Shown piece after piece: positions 52,239 to 61,035 of a DNA stretch of 64,000 nt. Position 1 is the first letter of the stretch. Each line of letters opens with the position of its first letter. This DNA is from Candidatus Gastranaerophilales bacterium (GTDB taxonomy: Bacteria > Cyanobacteriota > Vampirovibrionia > Gastranaerophilales > Gastranaerophilaceae). Under the pieces are notes generated by a model that did no database searches, had not been told where the DNA came from, and saw nothing but the letters and a program-made list of their open reading frames with translations. A program made the position numbers and the translations under genes. The stretch is from contig CALUWB010000001.1 of assembly GCA_944324375.1 (NCBI GenBank), positions 1 through 64,000 of the forward strand. Reading direction: 5' to 3'.

Positions 52239-52348
52239 TAATTTCTAACCTACTTTTATATAAAGTAGATTATTTAGAAAAAATTGACACAATATACAAA
52301 CAAACTTAACTTTTGTTTAAATTAAAAGCAAAGATAAACTAAATAAAA

Positions 52349-52381
52349 TTTACCTCTTTACTCCATTTACCCCTTTACCCC
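52349..52381 (-). repeat. four tandem GGGGTAAA-like units
   Basis: Read on the plus strand, TTTACCTC, TTTACTCC, A, TTTACCCC and TTTACCCC follow directly, starting just after the stop of the 113-aa gene. Units of 8 bases in four copies in an otherwise simple AT-rich gap are unlikely to be random, but function is unknown. Confidence 0.45.
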
Positions 52382-52722
52382 TACCAATTAGTTTTGTCTA
52401 AGAATAAATTGATTGATTCTTTAAAATTCTCTGGTCTTCTTAAGCTATTTAAGCCAACAACAGGTTCAGGTTGATTATGGAAAAATTTGTTATAAACCGA
52501 TAAACCCACATATATTATAACTGATGATGTTGCAACACCTACCATTGCCATTATAAACTTAAATGCTATTTTCTTCTTACTTATTGGCTCTTTTGTTACT
52601 GCTGTAATATCTTTATTTAATGCTGGAGTTGCATTATCTGCATAACAAGGATTTTGCAATGGCATACATAATGCCATTGCAATACCTAATATTATTAAAC
52701 TTAGTTTAAAATTATTCTTCAT
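52381..52722 (-). CDS. small exported membrane protein (113 aa)
   Basis: I take the start as ATG 52722, because the family-like signal peptide MKNNFKLSLIILGIAMALCM begins there; longer forms overlap the RNase E end. A second hydrophobic segment at about 55-75 (FIMAMVGVATSSVIIYVGLS) spans the membrane, leaving a short tail. The start overlaps the rne stop by 11 bp, so it is coupled to RNase E translation. No family is recognised. Confidence 0.6.
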   Translation of the reverse strand: MKNNFKLSLIILGIAMALCMPLQNPCYADNATPALNKDITAVTKEPISKKKIAFKFIMAMVGVATSSVIIYVGLSVYNKFFHNQPEPVVGLNSLRRPENFKESINLFLDKTNW

Positions 52723-54505
52723 TTTCAGCTTTCTTTTTTGTAGTTCTTGTTGTTTTTCTTCCTTTAGCCTTACTTCCTCTATTAGGACGTCTTGTCTTTT
52801 TAGGAGCTTCAGCAACTTCTACATTATCGCTTACTTCTTCTGTTTTTTCAACTTTTTCTTCTTTATCTTCTTTTACTTCTTCCTCTTTTACAACTTTAGC
52901 CCCCTTTTCAATAACTGGAGCAATTTCTGCATCTTGAGGAATTACTGTTGCTGAAAGTTCAGCATCTGCCATTTCTTGAGCAACAGTTTCTTTTACTTGT
53001 TTTTTATTAAACTTAGTATTCTTTTTACCTTTTTTCTTTTTATTTTCAGCAACTGCTTGCATTTCTTCTTGAGCCATTACTGATGGATTTTCAACCTGTA
53101 CTGAAACATCAATATTTGTTTCTTCTTCTATTATTTCTGTTTCATCTACTTTTGGCTTTGATTCTCCTTTATTATTTCTGAATTTTTGACCACCGTTGTT
53201 ATTGCCGGCTTTCTTAAACCCACTTAAAGGTAATTTCATCTTAGCTGCTTTTGCTCTATATTCACCATCAGCAGTTGCAGAAGCGTATTTAATATCTTCC
53301 ATAATAAATCCATTACCTTGACAGTGTGGACATTTTTTAGCAAAGATTTCTGCAATTGCTTGACCTTGACGGTGTCTTGTTAATTCAACTAAGCCTAAAT
53401 CTGATAACTGACCAACTTGAGGTTTAGCTTTATCAGGTTCTAGTGCCATTTCTAATTCTTCCATCATTGCTAACTTATCAACTCTTGATAACATATCAAT
53501 AAAATCAACAATAACCATACCACCAATATTTCTCAATCTTAGCTGTCTTGCAATTTCGTGAACAGCCTCAATATTAGTTTTTAAAATAGTTTCATCTTGA
53601 GTCGCTGAGCTTACAAACTTACCACTGTTAACGTCAATTACAGTTAAAGCTTCTGTTGTTTGGATATATAAATATCCTCCTGATGGCATATTAACTTTTG
53701 TCTGTAATGCAGCTTTAATCTCTTTATGGATATCCATTGCAACTAATAAAGGTTCTGTTCCTTTATATAAAGTCACTTTGATATCTTTATTCATATGCCA
53801 AGTTTGAAGAAGATTTTGTAATCTATTCATCGCAAAAGCTGTATCTACAATAATTTCTTCTGTATTTTCTGTACAAGCTTCTCTTATTACTCTGTACAAT
53901 AAATCTTGGTCTCTATATAAAAGTGCAGGTGCTGTAACAGTTTCTGCAGATGTTACAATACCATTCCATTTTTCTAACAAGATTTCTAAATCTTCTTGGA
54001 TATCAGCTTCAGACTGACCTTCTGCTTCTGTTCTGATAATTACACCAACACCAACAGGTTTCATTAAGCTTACGATAGATTTTAATCTTGCACGTTCTTT
54101 TACTGTTGAGATTTTTCTACTTACGTTAATACCAGCTTCATTTGGCATTAATACTAAAAATCTACCAGGTAAACTAATCTCAGTTGTAACTCTTGGACCT
54201 TTATGTCCTGTTGGTTCTTTTACAACTTGAACAACCAATTTTTGTTTAGGAGCTAATTTATCTTGTAAAGCACCTTTTTTCATAACATCTTGAGCGTGTA
54301 AAAAGCCCATTTTATCAGATCCAACATTTACAAATGCTGCATCAATACTTGGTAAAACATTTTCTACTTGTGCTAAGTATACATCGCCTAATAAAATTTC
54401 GCCTCTGTTAATGTAAAATTCTGAAACTCTGCCATTTTCAATCAAAGCAGCGATGTTATCACGTTCTGCGATAACGATTTTTTGACTTGTAATTTCGTTT
54501 TTCAT
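52712..54505 (-). CDS. rne: ribonuclease E/G
   Basis: The 597-residue protein has the S1 RNA-binding domain (about 35-115), the catalytic block with DVNSGKFVSSA and IVDFIDM supplying the two metal-binding Asp, and the zinc-link CPHCQGNG. The last 190 residues are Lys/Glu-rich and low-complexity, resembling the degradosome-type tail of RNase E. It starts 19 bp after the radical SAM gene. The two are commonly adjacent in cyanobacteria and clostridia. Confidence 0.95.
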   Translation of the reverse strand: MKNEITSQKIVIAERDNIAALIENGRVSEFYINRGEILLGDVYLAQVENVLPSIDAAFVNVGSDKMGFLHAQDVMKKGALQDKLAPKQKLVVQVVKEPTGHKGPRVTTEISLPGRFLVLMPNEAGINVSRKISTVKERARLKSIVSLMKPVGVGVIIRTEAEGQSEADIQEDLEILLEKWNGIVTSAETVTAPALLYRDQDLLYRVIREACTENTEEIIVDTAFAMNRLQNLLQTWHMNKDIKVTLYKGTEPLLVAMDIHKEIKAALQTKVNMPSGGYLYIQTTEALTVIDVNSGKFVSSATQDETILKTNIEAVHEIARQLRLRNIGGMVIVDFIDMLSRVDKLAMMEELEMALEPDKAKPQVGQLSDLGLVELTRHRQGQAIAEIFAKKCPHCQGNGFIMEDIKYASATADGEYRAKAAKMKLPLSGFKKAGNNNGGQKFRNNKGESKPKVDETEIIEEETNIDVSVQVENPSVMAQEEMQAVAENKKKKGKKNTKFNKKQVKETVAQEMADAELSATVIPQDAEIAPVIEKGAKVVKEEEVKEDKEEKVEKTEEVSDNVEVAEAPKKTRRPNRGSKAKGRKTTRTTKKKAENEE

Positions 54506-54524
54506 TAATTAACCCTTTATAAAA

Positions 54525-57047
54525 CTATAATTCGTTTAACTCTTTGTCAAAAAAACGAGTACGGACAATTTCATAATTGTATGATTGACCAATTAAATTC
54601 ATAAAATCATCAATTCTGACAGCCGGTATTTCGCTATTCTGACCGGTTCTCAATACTATAAATAAACTATTCTCATCAAATCTGTACGAATGTATTGATG
54701 GTTTAATGTTTATTGTTTTTTGTAAACCTTTTTTGTTTTTCTTTGAAATAATAATTTCTTCAAGAGAAAAAACTTTGTCTGTATTATACTTCAAATCCTC
54801 TATTTTGTAAAGTTCTGAATTAACCGGAGTAACTTTATACTCAGCCCAATAAACAGTTGTATCTATTGATTTATAAGGAGGCTCTAATTTAACAATAGAA
54901 ACTACTTTCGCTAATTCAGGTAAAACCTTTGTTAATTTAACCTTAAAATCGTCAATCGAAACATCTTCTAGCAAATCAACATCAACAAATTCACAGTTAC
55001 TTTCAATGAATAAAGGTAATGCAACCCCCATTGAAACTTTCATTGTTGGGTTAAAACCGTGTGAATAGGCAATTTTCAACCCTGTTCTTGAAAGTGCTTT
55101 CAAGAAAGTATTTTGCCAATCTAAATGAGAAAAATATTTTAAAATACCTATTTTGGTTACTTTTATACGATATTTGTATATAACCTCGTTTTGATGTGAT
55201 GTATCAAAAGCAGGGTCAACATGAACTTTTGGTTGAATTGCAAGTGCTTTATCTGAAGGTTTATATGGTGGAGCTAAGATTTTTCTTGTATTCAAATTAG
55301 GGCAAACCCCACAATTTACACACTTTTGCTCACAAGTCGGTTGAATAACAAACTCACAACCTTGAGAAAATGCTGATTTATATTCATTGATAAACCAAGT
55401 TTTATCAACTCCAATATTAATAAAATCCCAAGGTAAAGGCTCAGTTAATGAGTATTCTCTTTCAGCAAGTTTGGCTAAATCAATATCACATTCTTCTGCT
55501 GTTTCTTGCCATATACGTTTATTGAAATACTCACCCCAAGCATCTAAATAACAACCTTTTTTATAAAGAGCTTCAACATAATCACATAGGGAATCATCTC
55601 CACGAGTTAAAACTGCTTCTATTTGAGAAACAAATTTTTCGTGATAATTGATTTTTACTCCTTTTAAATGAGCAATCTTATCTTTTAAATACTTGATATG
55701 TTCTGTCACCTTATCAAGATTCATTTGAGGAGTCCATTGGAATGGTGTAAAAGGTTTTGGAACAAATATTGATAATGTACAAGTTAAATCAAAACCGTGT
55801 TTTAAACCTTTTTCTTTCTTTATAAGTTTTGCTCTATATTTAATTTTTGATAATAGACTTGCAAGTTCGTCCATATCTTCTAATGTTTCTGTTGGAAGAC
55901 CTGCTATAAAATAAAACTTAATTCTTGACCAGCCATTTTCATACAAAGTTAAGGCCGCATTCAAGATTTGTTCTTCTGAAATATTTTTCTTAATAACATT
56001 TCTCAATCTTTGACTTCCAGCTTCTGGAGCCAATGTCATAGTTGATTTTCTAACTGATTGAACAAGATTTGCTAATTCTAAATTAAATCCATCTATACGT
56101 TGGCTTGGAAGAGATACTGAAATATTCTTTTCATTAAAATCGACTGATAATTCTTTTATAACTTCTTTTATATTTGAATAATCATTAGAAGACAATGATA
56201 ACAATGAATATTCGTCATATCCAGTATTTTCAACCAATTCCTTTGCAATCTCAACAATTTCTTCACCTGTTCTTTCTCTTATAGGCAAAGTAACGTGCCC
56301 TGGTTGACAGAATCTACACATTCTTCCACAACCACGTCTAATTTCTATAACAGCTCTATCTTGGACAGAACTTGAATATGGAATTGGATAAGATTTTGGA
56401 GCTGTTTCAACTAATAACTGAGCAATTCTTTTATTAACTCTTGAATTATATCCTTTTGCCCAAACTCCTTCTATCTTTGAAATTGCTCTAATCCTATCTT
56501 GTCTAGATTTTCCCTTTGTATCTTTTAAGACATTTGCAATTTCAATAATAACATCTTCACCATCACCTATAACAAAGAAATCAATAAAATCAGAAACCGG
56601 AAGTGGATTAAAACAACAAGGCCCTCCTGCAAATATTATTGGATCTTCATCATTTCTAAATTCATTTCTATATGGGATTTGTGACATTTCAAGCATTTTT
56701 AATACAGTTGGATATGCCATTTCATACTGCAAGGAAAAACCTATCGCATCAAATTCTTTCAAAGGTTTCTTTGTCTCTAAACCATATAAATAACTTACCT
56801 TATAATCAGGCTCCGGCGCATAAACTCTGTCTGCCATACAACCTTCATATTGGTTCAATAACTCATATAAAACTCGAACTCCTAAATTACTTATCCCTAT
56901 TTCATACTTATCAGGAAATGCTAATGCAATTCTTACATCAGATGTTTCAAAATCCTTGTTATATGATAAAAATTCACCACCTACATACTGATATGGTTTT
57001 GTACATTTAAAAAGGTTTTCCCTTTGTTCTCTAAAAAAACAGTCCAT
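54525..57047 (-). CDS. TIGR03960-type radical SAM protein with C-terminal DUF2344
   Basis: This 840-residue protein has a radical SAM core with C240, C244 and C247 in RRGCGRMCRFCQPG, preceded by a B12-binding-like N-terminus (about 30-180). A second cysteine cluster, CEQKCVNCGVC near residue 585, could bind another iron-sulfur cluster. The last 210 residues match DUF2344 (GILKYFSHLDWQN, SHGFNP and SMGVALP). The substrate is not known. Its ATG directly follows the stop of a 115-residue gene. Confidence 0.9.
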   Translation of the reverse strand: MDCFFREQRENLFKCTKPYQYVGGEFLSYNKDFETSDVRIALAFPDKYEIGISNLGVRVLYELLNQYEGCMADRVYAPEPDYKVSYLYGLETKKPLKEFDAIGFSLQYEMAYPTVLKMLEMSQIPYRNEFRNDEDPIIFAGGPCCFNPLPVSDFIDFFVIGDGEDVIIEIANVLKDTKGKSRQDRIRAISKIEGVWAKGYNSRVNKRIAQLLVETAPKSYPIPYSSSVQDRAVIEIRRGCGRMCRFCQPGHVTLPIRERTGEEIVEIAKELVENTGYDEYSLLSLSSNDYSNIKEVIKELSVDFNEKNISVSLPSQRIDGFNLELANLVQSVRKSTMTLAPEAGSQRLRNVIKKNISEEQILNAALTLYENGWSRIKFYFIAGLPTETLEDMDELASLLSKIKYRAKLIKKEKGLKHGFDLTCTLSIFVPKPFTPFQWTPQMNLDKVTEHIKYLKDKIAHLKGVKINYHEKFVSQIEAVLTRGDDSLCDYVEALYKKGCYLDAWGEYFNKRIWQETAEECDIDLAKLAEREYSLTEPLPWDFINIGVDKTWFINEYKSAFSQGCEFVIQPTCEQKCVNCGVCPNLNTRKILAPPYKPSDKALAIQPKVHVDPAFDTSHQNEVIYKYRIKVTKIGILKYFSHLDWQNTFLKALSRTGLKIAYSHGFNPTMKVSMGVALPLFIESNCEFVDVDLLEDVSIDDFKVKLTKVLPELAKVVSIVKLEPPYKSIDTTVYWAEYKVTPVNSELYKIEDLKYNTDKVFSLEEIIISKKNKKGLQKTINIKPSIHSYRFDENSLFIVLRTGQNSEIPAVRIDDFMNLIGQSYNYEIVRTRFFDKELNEL

Positions 57048-57395
57048 TTATGCTAAATCTTCCGGAAAATACTTATCTATTTCTATAATTGTACCATTAA
57101 GAACATTGTCATCAAATGCTCTTAAGAATTTTAGTAAATCTTCATTTTTAATATCATAGTTATACAAGCAAACTTCTTCATCAACTTTGCGCATAACTCT
57201 TACTATGTAATGACATTTTTTTGCATAGGTTAAAAGGCTTTGCTCATTAAACTTTTTGCCATTTTCATCTCTTTTAATTTTTACATAATTATAACCTGCA
57301 AAAAATTTAATCTTTTCTTCTGTTTCAACAGGCAAATCGTTATTATGCCTATTAAAAATATTTATAACTTTCTTATTTATTTCATCTTCAGCCAT
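57048..57395 (-). CDS. small hypothetical protein upstream of the radical SAM gene (115 aa)
   Basis: The 115-residue protein is charged and mixed alpha/beta, with no cysteine pair beyond scattered C (for example KKCHYIVRV). It abuts the radical SAM gene with no gap, so it is probably coupled and functionally linked. A divergent 82-residue gene starts 147 bp upstream. No family recognised. Confidence 0.65.
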   Translation of the reverse strand: MAEDEINKKVINIFNRHNNDLPVETEEKIKFFAGYNYVKIKRDENGKKFNEQSLLTYAKKCHYIVRVMRKVDEEVCLYNYDIKNEDLLKFLRAFDDNVLNGTIIEIDKYFPEDLA

Positions 57396-57541
57396 AATTC
57401 AATTCCCTACTATAATATTAAACAATATAAAAATGACATGTTCAAGTCGTACGTTTGGAGTATTAATGCTTAATAATTATACAATTATTTTTAATTTTAT
57501 ATATAATAATTGTAAAAGTATAAATAACAGGAGAAATAAAA

Positions 57542-57790
57542 GTGTTACCATTAATAACAGAAGATCAATCATCTTTAGCTTTTTCAGAAATTTTTCAAGA
57601 TGTCCACGCTTGGAGAAAAAAAATGATTCATTATCTTAAAGATGAAAATCCTGAAATAAACACAGCAATTTTAGAAGCCGCTAAAACAACTGACTTAGAT
57701 CCTAAAGCTGTTGCTCTCGGGGCTTATATGACATATAAATTATTAGAACTTGCATCTGATGAAGATGCTGCTTTTCAAGTAGAAGACTAA
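57542..57790 (+). CDS. small hypothetical protein (82 aa, GTG start)
   Basis: A GTG start is chosen: GGAG lies 8 bp upstream and no ATG is available before the helical core. The first half is acidic and helical, with WRKKMIHYLKDENPE; the second half has DLDPKAVALGAYMTYKLLEL, a helix pair resembling a small scaffold. It overlaps the convergent ruvC stop by 3 bases. No family recognised. Confidence 0.6.
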   Translation: MLPLITEDQSSLAFSEIFQDVHAWRKKMIHYLKDENPEINTAILEAAKTTDLDPKAVALGAYMTYKLLELASDEDAAFQVED

Positions 57791-58263
57791 ATCAATCTTA
57801 AATTTCTTTGATGACAAATTGCTATTGCAATTGCATCAACCGTATCATCAAGTTTTGGTAAGGTATCAGTATTTAACGCTATTTTTACCATAGCTTCAAC
57901 CTCTTTTTTTGAAGCCCTACCATATCCTGTCAAAACCTGTTTAACTTCTATCGGGGTATATTCATATATAGGAATACCGTATTTGGCAAGAACTGCTAAA
58001 ATTACACCTCTTGCTTCTGCTACAGGAATAATTGTTTTTTGATTTTTAAAGAAATACAACTTTTCAATAGATGCACAATCAGGCTTATACATTTCAATAA
58101 TTGTTGATAAATCATTATAAATATCCAACAATCTATTCTCATCATTACAATCTTTACAAGTCTGAATTGAACCTGACGTTACTATTTGAATATTATCACT
58201 CTCTACATTTAAAACCCCATAACCAACAATAGCCATTCCGGGATCAATTCCTAATATTTTCAT
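57787..58263 (-). CDS. ruvC: crossover junction endodeoxyribonuclease RuvC
   Basis: The 158 residues start with GIDPGMAIVGYGV (catalytic D7), have SIEKLYFFKN (second acidic residue) and DDTVDAIAIAICH (the C-terminal Asp pair). RuvC resolves Holliday junctions with RuvAB, which are not in this window. It is a lone transcript. Confidence 0.96.
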   Translation of the reverse strand: MKILGIDPGMAIVGYGVLNVESDNIQIVTSGSIQTCKDCNDENRLLDIYNDLSTIIEMYKPDCASIEKLYFFKNQKTIIPVAEARGVILAVLAKYGIPIYEYTPIEVKQVLTGYGRASKKEVEAMVKIALNTDTLPKLDDTVDAIAIAICHQRNLRLI

Positions 58264-58345
58264 AGAATTATTATACCATTTACAAATTTATTTTGTGATA
58301 TCATTTAATTAGACTAGGGGCAAAATTCAAATTAAGGATTATAAA

Positions 58346-59404
58346 ATGAACGATAAAAAAGTAATAGGTTTTCCAAGAGCAATGTCATATTTTACACACT
58401 ATCCATTTTGGTATGGTTTTTTTAATGCTCTAGGAATAGAAGTAGTTTTGTCAGATAAAACAACTAAGGAAACTGTTTCAAATGGTGCTGCACTTGTTGT
58501 TACTGAAACTTGTTTACCTATTAAAATATTTGTAGGACACGTTATAAATCTTCTCGACAAAGGTATCGACAAAATCTTTGTCCCTTCTATTCAATCTATT
58601 GCTCCTAAAATCTATAACTGTTCAAAAATCAGAGGACTTCCTGACTTAATAAGAAATATTATTAAAAGAGATTTTCAACTTATTGAACCTACACTTGATA
58701 AATCTGAAAAAGACCAAGGGTTATATAAACTACTAGCTGAAAGTGTAGAGTGTTTTGGAATAACAGATTTTGACACAATTAGAAACGCATCAAAAGAAGG
58801 TTGGAAACTTTATAACAATTTCCATGTTATGACAAGAAGTGGTATTCCTTATAAACAAGCATTCAAAAACGCTCTAGAAGGAAATATTATATTAGATAAT
58901 GACGAAAAAGAATATTCAATATCAGTTGCAATTGCTGGACACGATTACAATATATTCGACGAACATGCCAGCATGAAAATTTTTGATAAACTCAAAAAAA
59001 TGGGTGTTAAAGTATATTCATCAATCAATCTAACAGATGAAAAGAAAATGGAAGGATTAAATACATTAGAGCAAAAAATGTATTGGGCTAATGAACTTGA
59101 AATGAATGGTACTGCTGGTCATTATCTTAAAGATAATAAAATTGATGGGCTAATTACAGTAAACTCATTTGGCTGTGGACCTGACTCACTTATGATTGAA
59201 AAAATATCAAGAAAAGCAAAAGAATTCGGGAAACCAATGCTTATTCTAACTATTGATGAACATACTGGAGAAGCTGGTTTTATTACACGTCTTGAAGCAT
59301 TTATTGATATGCTTTATAGAAAGAAACGTAAACAAATTATTAAACAAGCTAATCTTAAAGAAGAATTTTCACCAAATACAAATATTTGTGAAAACATTCT
59401 CTAA
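58346..59404 (+). CDS. DUF2229 (COG3580-like) acyl-CoA dehydratase activase-related protein
   Basis: The 352-residue protein has IGFPRAMSYF at the start, the TETCLPIKIF segment, and SFGCGPDSLM and DEHTGEAGFITRLEAFID near the end. These signatures match DUF2229. The last segment aligns with DEQTGKAGYITRLEAFVD of the protein at 16217-17335, so the two are paired subfamilies encoded apart. Cysteines C53 in CLPIK and C in SFGCGP could bind a cluster. Substrate unknown. Its 3' end overlaps prmC by 4 bases. Confidence 0.8.
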   Translation: MNDKKVIGFPRAMSYFTHYPFWYGFFNALGIEVVLSDKTTKETVSNGAALVVTETCLPIKIFVGHVINLLDKGIDKIFVPSIQSIAPKIYNCSKIRGLPDLIRNIIKRDFQLIEPTLDKSEKDQGLYKLLAESVECFGITDFDTIRNASKEGWKLYNNFHVMTRSGIPYKQAFKNALEGNIILDNDEKEYSISVAIAGHDYNIFDEHASMKIFDKLKKMGVKVYSSINLTDEKKMEGLNTLEQKMYWANELEMNGTAGHYLKDNKIDGLITVNSFGCGPDSLMIEKISRKAKEFGKPMLILTIDEHTGEAGFITRLEAFIDMLYRKKRKQIIKQANLKEEFSPNTNICENIL

Positions 59405-60225
59405 ACTTGGCCATAAACAACTCTATCTAATCCAGCCATGTCTTTTTCAATCATTATATTTTTGAAACCAGCTTGCTCTAACAATTCATAAACAGAATTA
59501 CCTTGATTATAACCAATTTCAAATGCAATAAAACCATTACTATTAAGATAAGCTTTAGCTTGTGGAATAATCTTTTTATAAAATTCCAACCCATCATCAT
59601 CTTCTGTAAACAATGCTAACTTAGGTTCAAATGTTACTTCTTTCTGAACTTCAGTATTTTTAGGAATATATGGAGGATTAGAAACTATAACATCAAATTT
59701 TTCACCACTTAATTCTTTGAATAAATCAGATTTTAAAAATCGTATTTTTTTATCAACATCTAATCTTTTAGCATTTTCTTCTGCAATTTCTAAAGCCCAT
59801 TTAGAAACATCAATACTAGTAATTTCACAATCAGAACTTTGAGCTATCGCACATGGAATACAACCTGACCCTGTCCCAATATCTAATACCGTTTTATACC
59901 CATTACTCCTTATTGCATCCAATACTCTCAAAACTAAATGTTCAGTATCTACTCGTGGAATCAAAACAGCTTCGCTAACAAGATATTTACTCCCCATAAA
60001 ATCAGCGAACCCAATAATATACTGAATAGGAAGCTTAGTCCTTGCCCTATATTGAGCTTTTTCTTTAACGATTTTAAGTTTTTCATAATCTAATTTTACA
60101 CCTCGTATTACATCTAAAGCAGTATAATTACAATAATGCTCTATCATCATTTTTACTTCTATTTTTGCCTCATTTGGTGATATTCCACTATTCACCAATA
60201 TGGCAACAATCTCCGGTATGTTCAT
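59401..60225 (-). CDS. prmC: peptide chain release factor N5-glutamine methyltransferase
   Basis: The 274-residue protein has the AdoMet-binding block VLDIGTGSGCIPCAIA, the catalytic VSNPPYIP and the N-terminal helical domain of PrmC/HemK. It methylates the GGQ glutamine of release factors. Its first 38 bases overlap the end of the 169-residue gene upstream. It converges with the DUF2229 gene. Confidence 0.96.
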   Translation of the reverse strand: MNIPEIVAILVNSGISPNEAKIEVKMMIEHYCNYTALDVIRGVKLDYEKLKIVKEKAQYRARTKLPIQYIIGFADFMGSKYLVSEAVLIPRVDTEHLVLRVLDAIRSNGYKTVLDIGTGSGCIPCAIAQSSDCEITSIDVSKWALEIAEENAKRLDVDKKIRFLKSDLFKELSGEKFDVIVSNPPYIPKNTEVQKEVTFEPKLALFTEDDDGLEFYKKIIPQAKAYLNSNGFIAFEIGYNQGNSVYELLEQAGFKNIMIEKDMAGLDRVVYGQV

Positions 60226-60697
60226 CTAATATTTTTCCTATTTCATTTTTTAAATCTAATCTTGATAAATGCTCTACATCTAATTTTTCTATATTATATT
60301 TTTTACATAACCTATCATAATAGAAAAGCTGTTTCTTTGTTGGAGCTTCCTTTGACATCTTTACATCTTGCAAAAACTTTCGCTTCTGTTTCTCAAACTC
60401 TTTTTGTTTTTCAACTAATGGAGCCTGAGATTTTTTATATTCATAATACTTCTTACATTCTTTTATATATAACAAACTATCATTTACAAAAGTTTCATCA
60501 TCTATTAAATCCTTTAAAAACGGAAACCTTGATGAATTTATCTCTTGATAATATTTTTCATCATCAATAAACTTATCAAATATATCTTGAATATCCTTAT
60601 CAAGATTTTGTTTAATTAAAGCTCTTAAAAAGTTACACAAAGCACTTTTTTGAGTTTTATCCAAATCTAAATATATTCTTTTTTTTATCTCGTACAT
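60188..60697 (-). CDS. hypothetical protein with TKKQL motif (169 aa)
   Basis: The helical, charged protein has a central coiled coil and a C-terminal block PTKKQLFYYDRLCKKYNIEK followed by DLKNEIGKIL. From memory this resembles the short C-terminal motif T-x-K-Q-x-x-Y-x-x-x-L-C-K-x-x-(G/N)-I found on some helicases and replication proteins. No enzyme motif is present. It starts 2 bp after the 64-aa gene and overlaps prmC by 38 bases, so the three form an operon. Confidence 0.6.
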   Translation of the reverse strand: MYEIKKRIYLDLDKTQKSALCNFLRALIKQNLDKDIQDIFDKFIDDEKYYQEINSSRFPFLKDLIDDETFVNDSLLYIKECKKYYEYKKSQAPLVEKQKEFEKQKRKFLQDVKMSKEAPTKKQLFYYDRLCKKYNIEKLDVEHLSRLDLKNEIGKILDEHTGDCCHIGE

Positions 60698-60699
60698 AT

Positions 60700-60894
60700 C
60701 TATTTCAAAGAATCTTTGATTACATCTTTAATGCCAAATTTTCTTTGAGAATTACGAAATGCAGCAAGCCTTGAATATAAATCCGTTTTTAAAGGATTAG
60801 ATTGATAAGCTGTCTCTGGCGTTTCTTTGACCTGTTCAATATCAGGCTTAACACCTTCAATTAATGTGAAGTTTTTAAATCTTTCTTTATTCAT
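60700..60894 (-). CDS. small hypothetical protein, first gene of the prmC operon (64 aa)
   Basis: GAGG is 8 bp before ATG 60894 and a good promoter lies at 60966-60993. The 64 residues have an acidic Pro/Thr/Glu-rich middle and a basic C-terminus (SRLAAFRNSQRKFGIKDVI). No family recognised. A 9-bp palindrome lies between promoter and start. Confidence 0.65.
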   Translation of the reverse strand: MNKERFKNFTLIEGVKPDIEQVKETPETAYQSNPLKTDLYSRLAAFRNSQRKFGIKDVIKDSLK

Positions 60895-60905
60895 ATAGGG
60901 ACCTC

Positions 60906-60927
60906 GTATATATACAAAGTATATATC
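60906..60927. promoter_or_regulatory. palindromic operator-like site in the leader
   Basis: ATATATAC, AAA, GTATATAT (60908-60926, with flanking G and C) is a near-perfect 9-bp inverted repeat lying between the predicted start of transcription (about 60959) and the ATG at 60894. It could be a repressor site or an RNA hairpin. Confidence 0.45.
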
Positions 60928-60965
60928 TCAAAAAAAATTGCTTTTTTTATAACATTATATTAAGT

Positions 60966-60993
60966 ATTGTAACGATAATTTTAATAAAGTCAA
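60966..60993 (-). promoter_or_regulatory. sigma-70 promoter of the 64-aa/169-aa/prmC operon
   Basis: On the minus strand TTGACT (60988-60993), 16 bp, then TACAAT (60966-60971) are close to consensus. The start would be near 60959. Confidence 0.6.
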
Positions 60994-61035
60994 GGGGTAA
61001 ATGGTTGAAAAGGTAAATATAACTATATTCATAAG

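Noticed and set aside
57433-57639. Frame overlapping the 82-residue gene start
   Set aside because: It conflicts with the better ribosome site and helical content of the 57542 frame.
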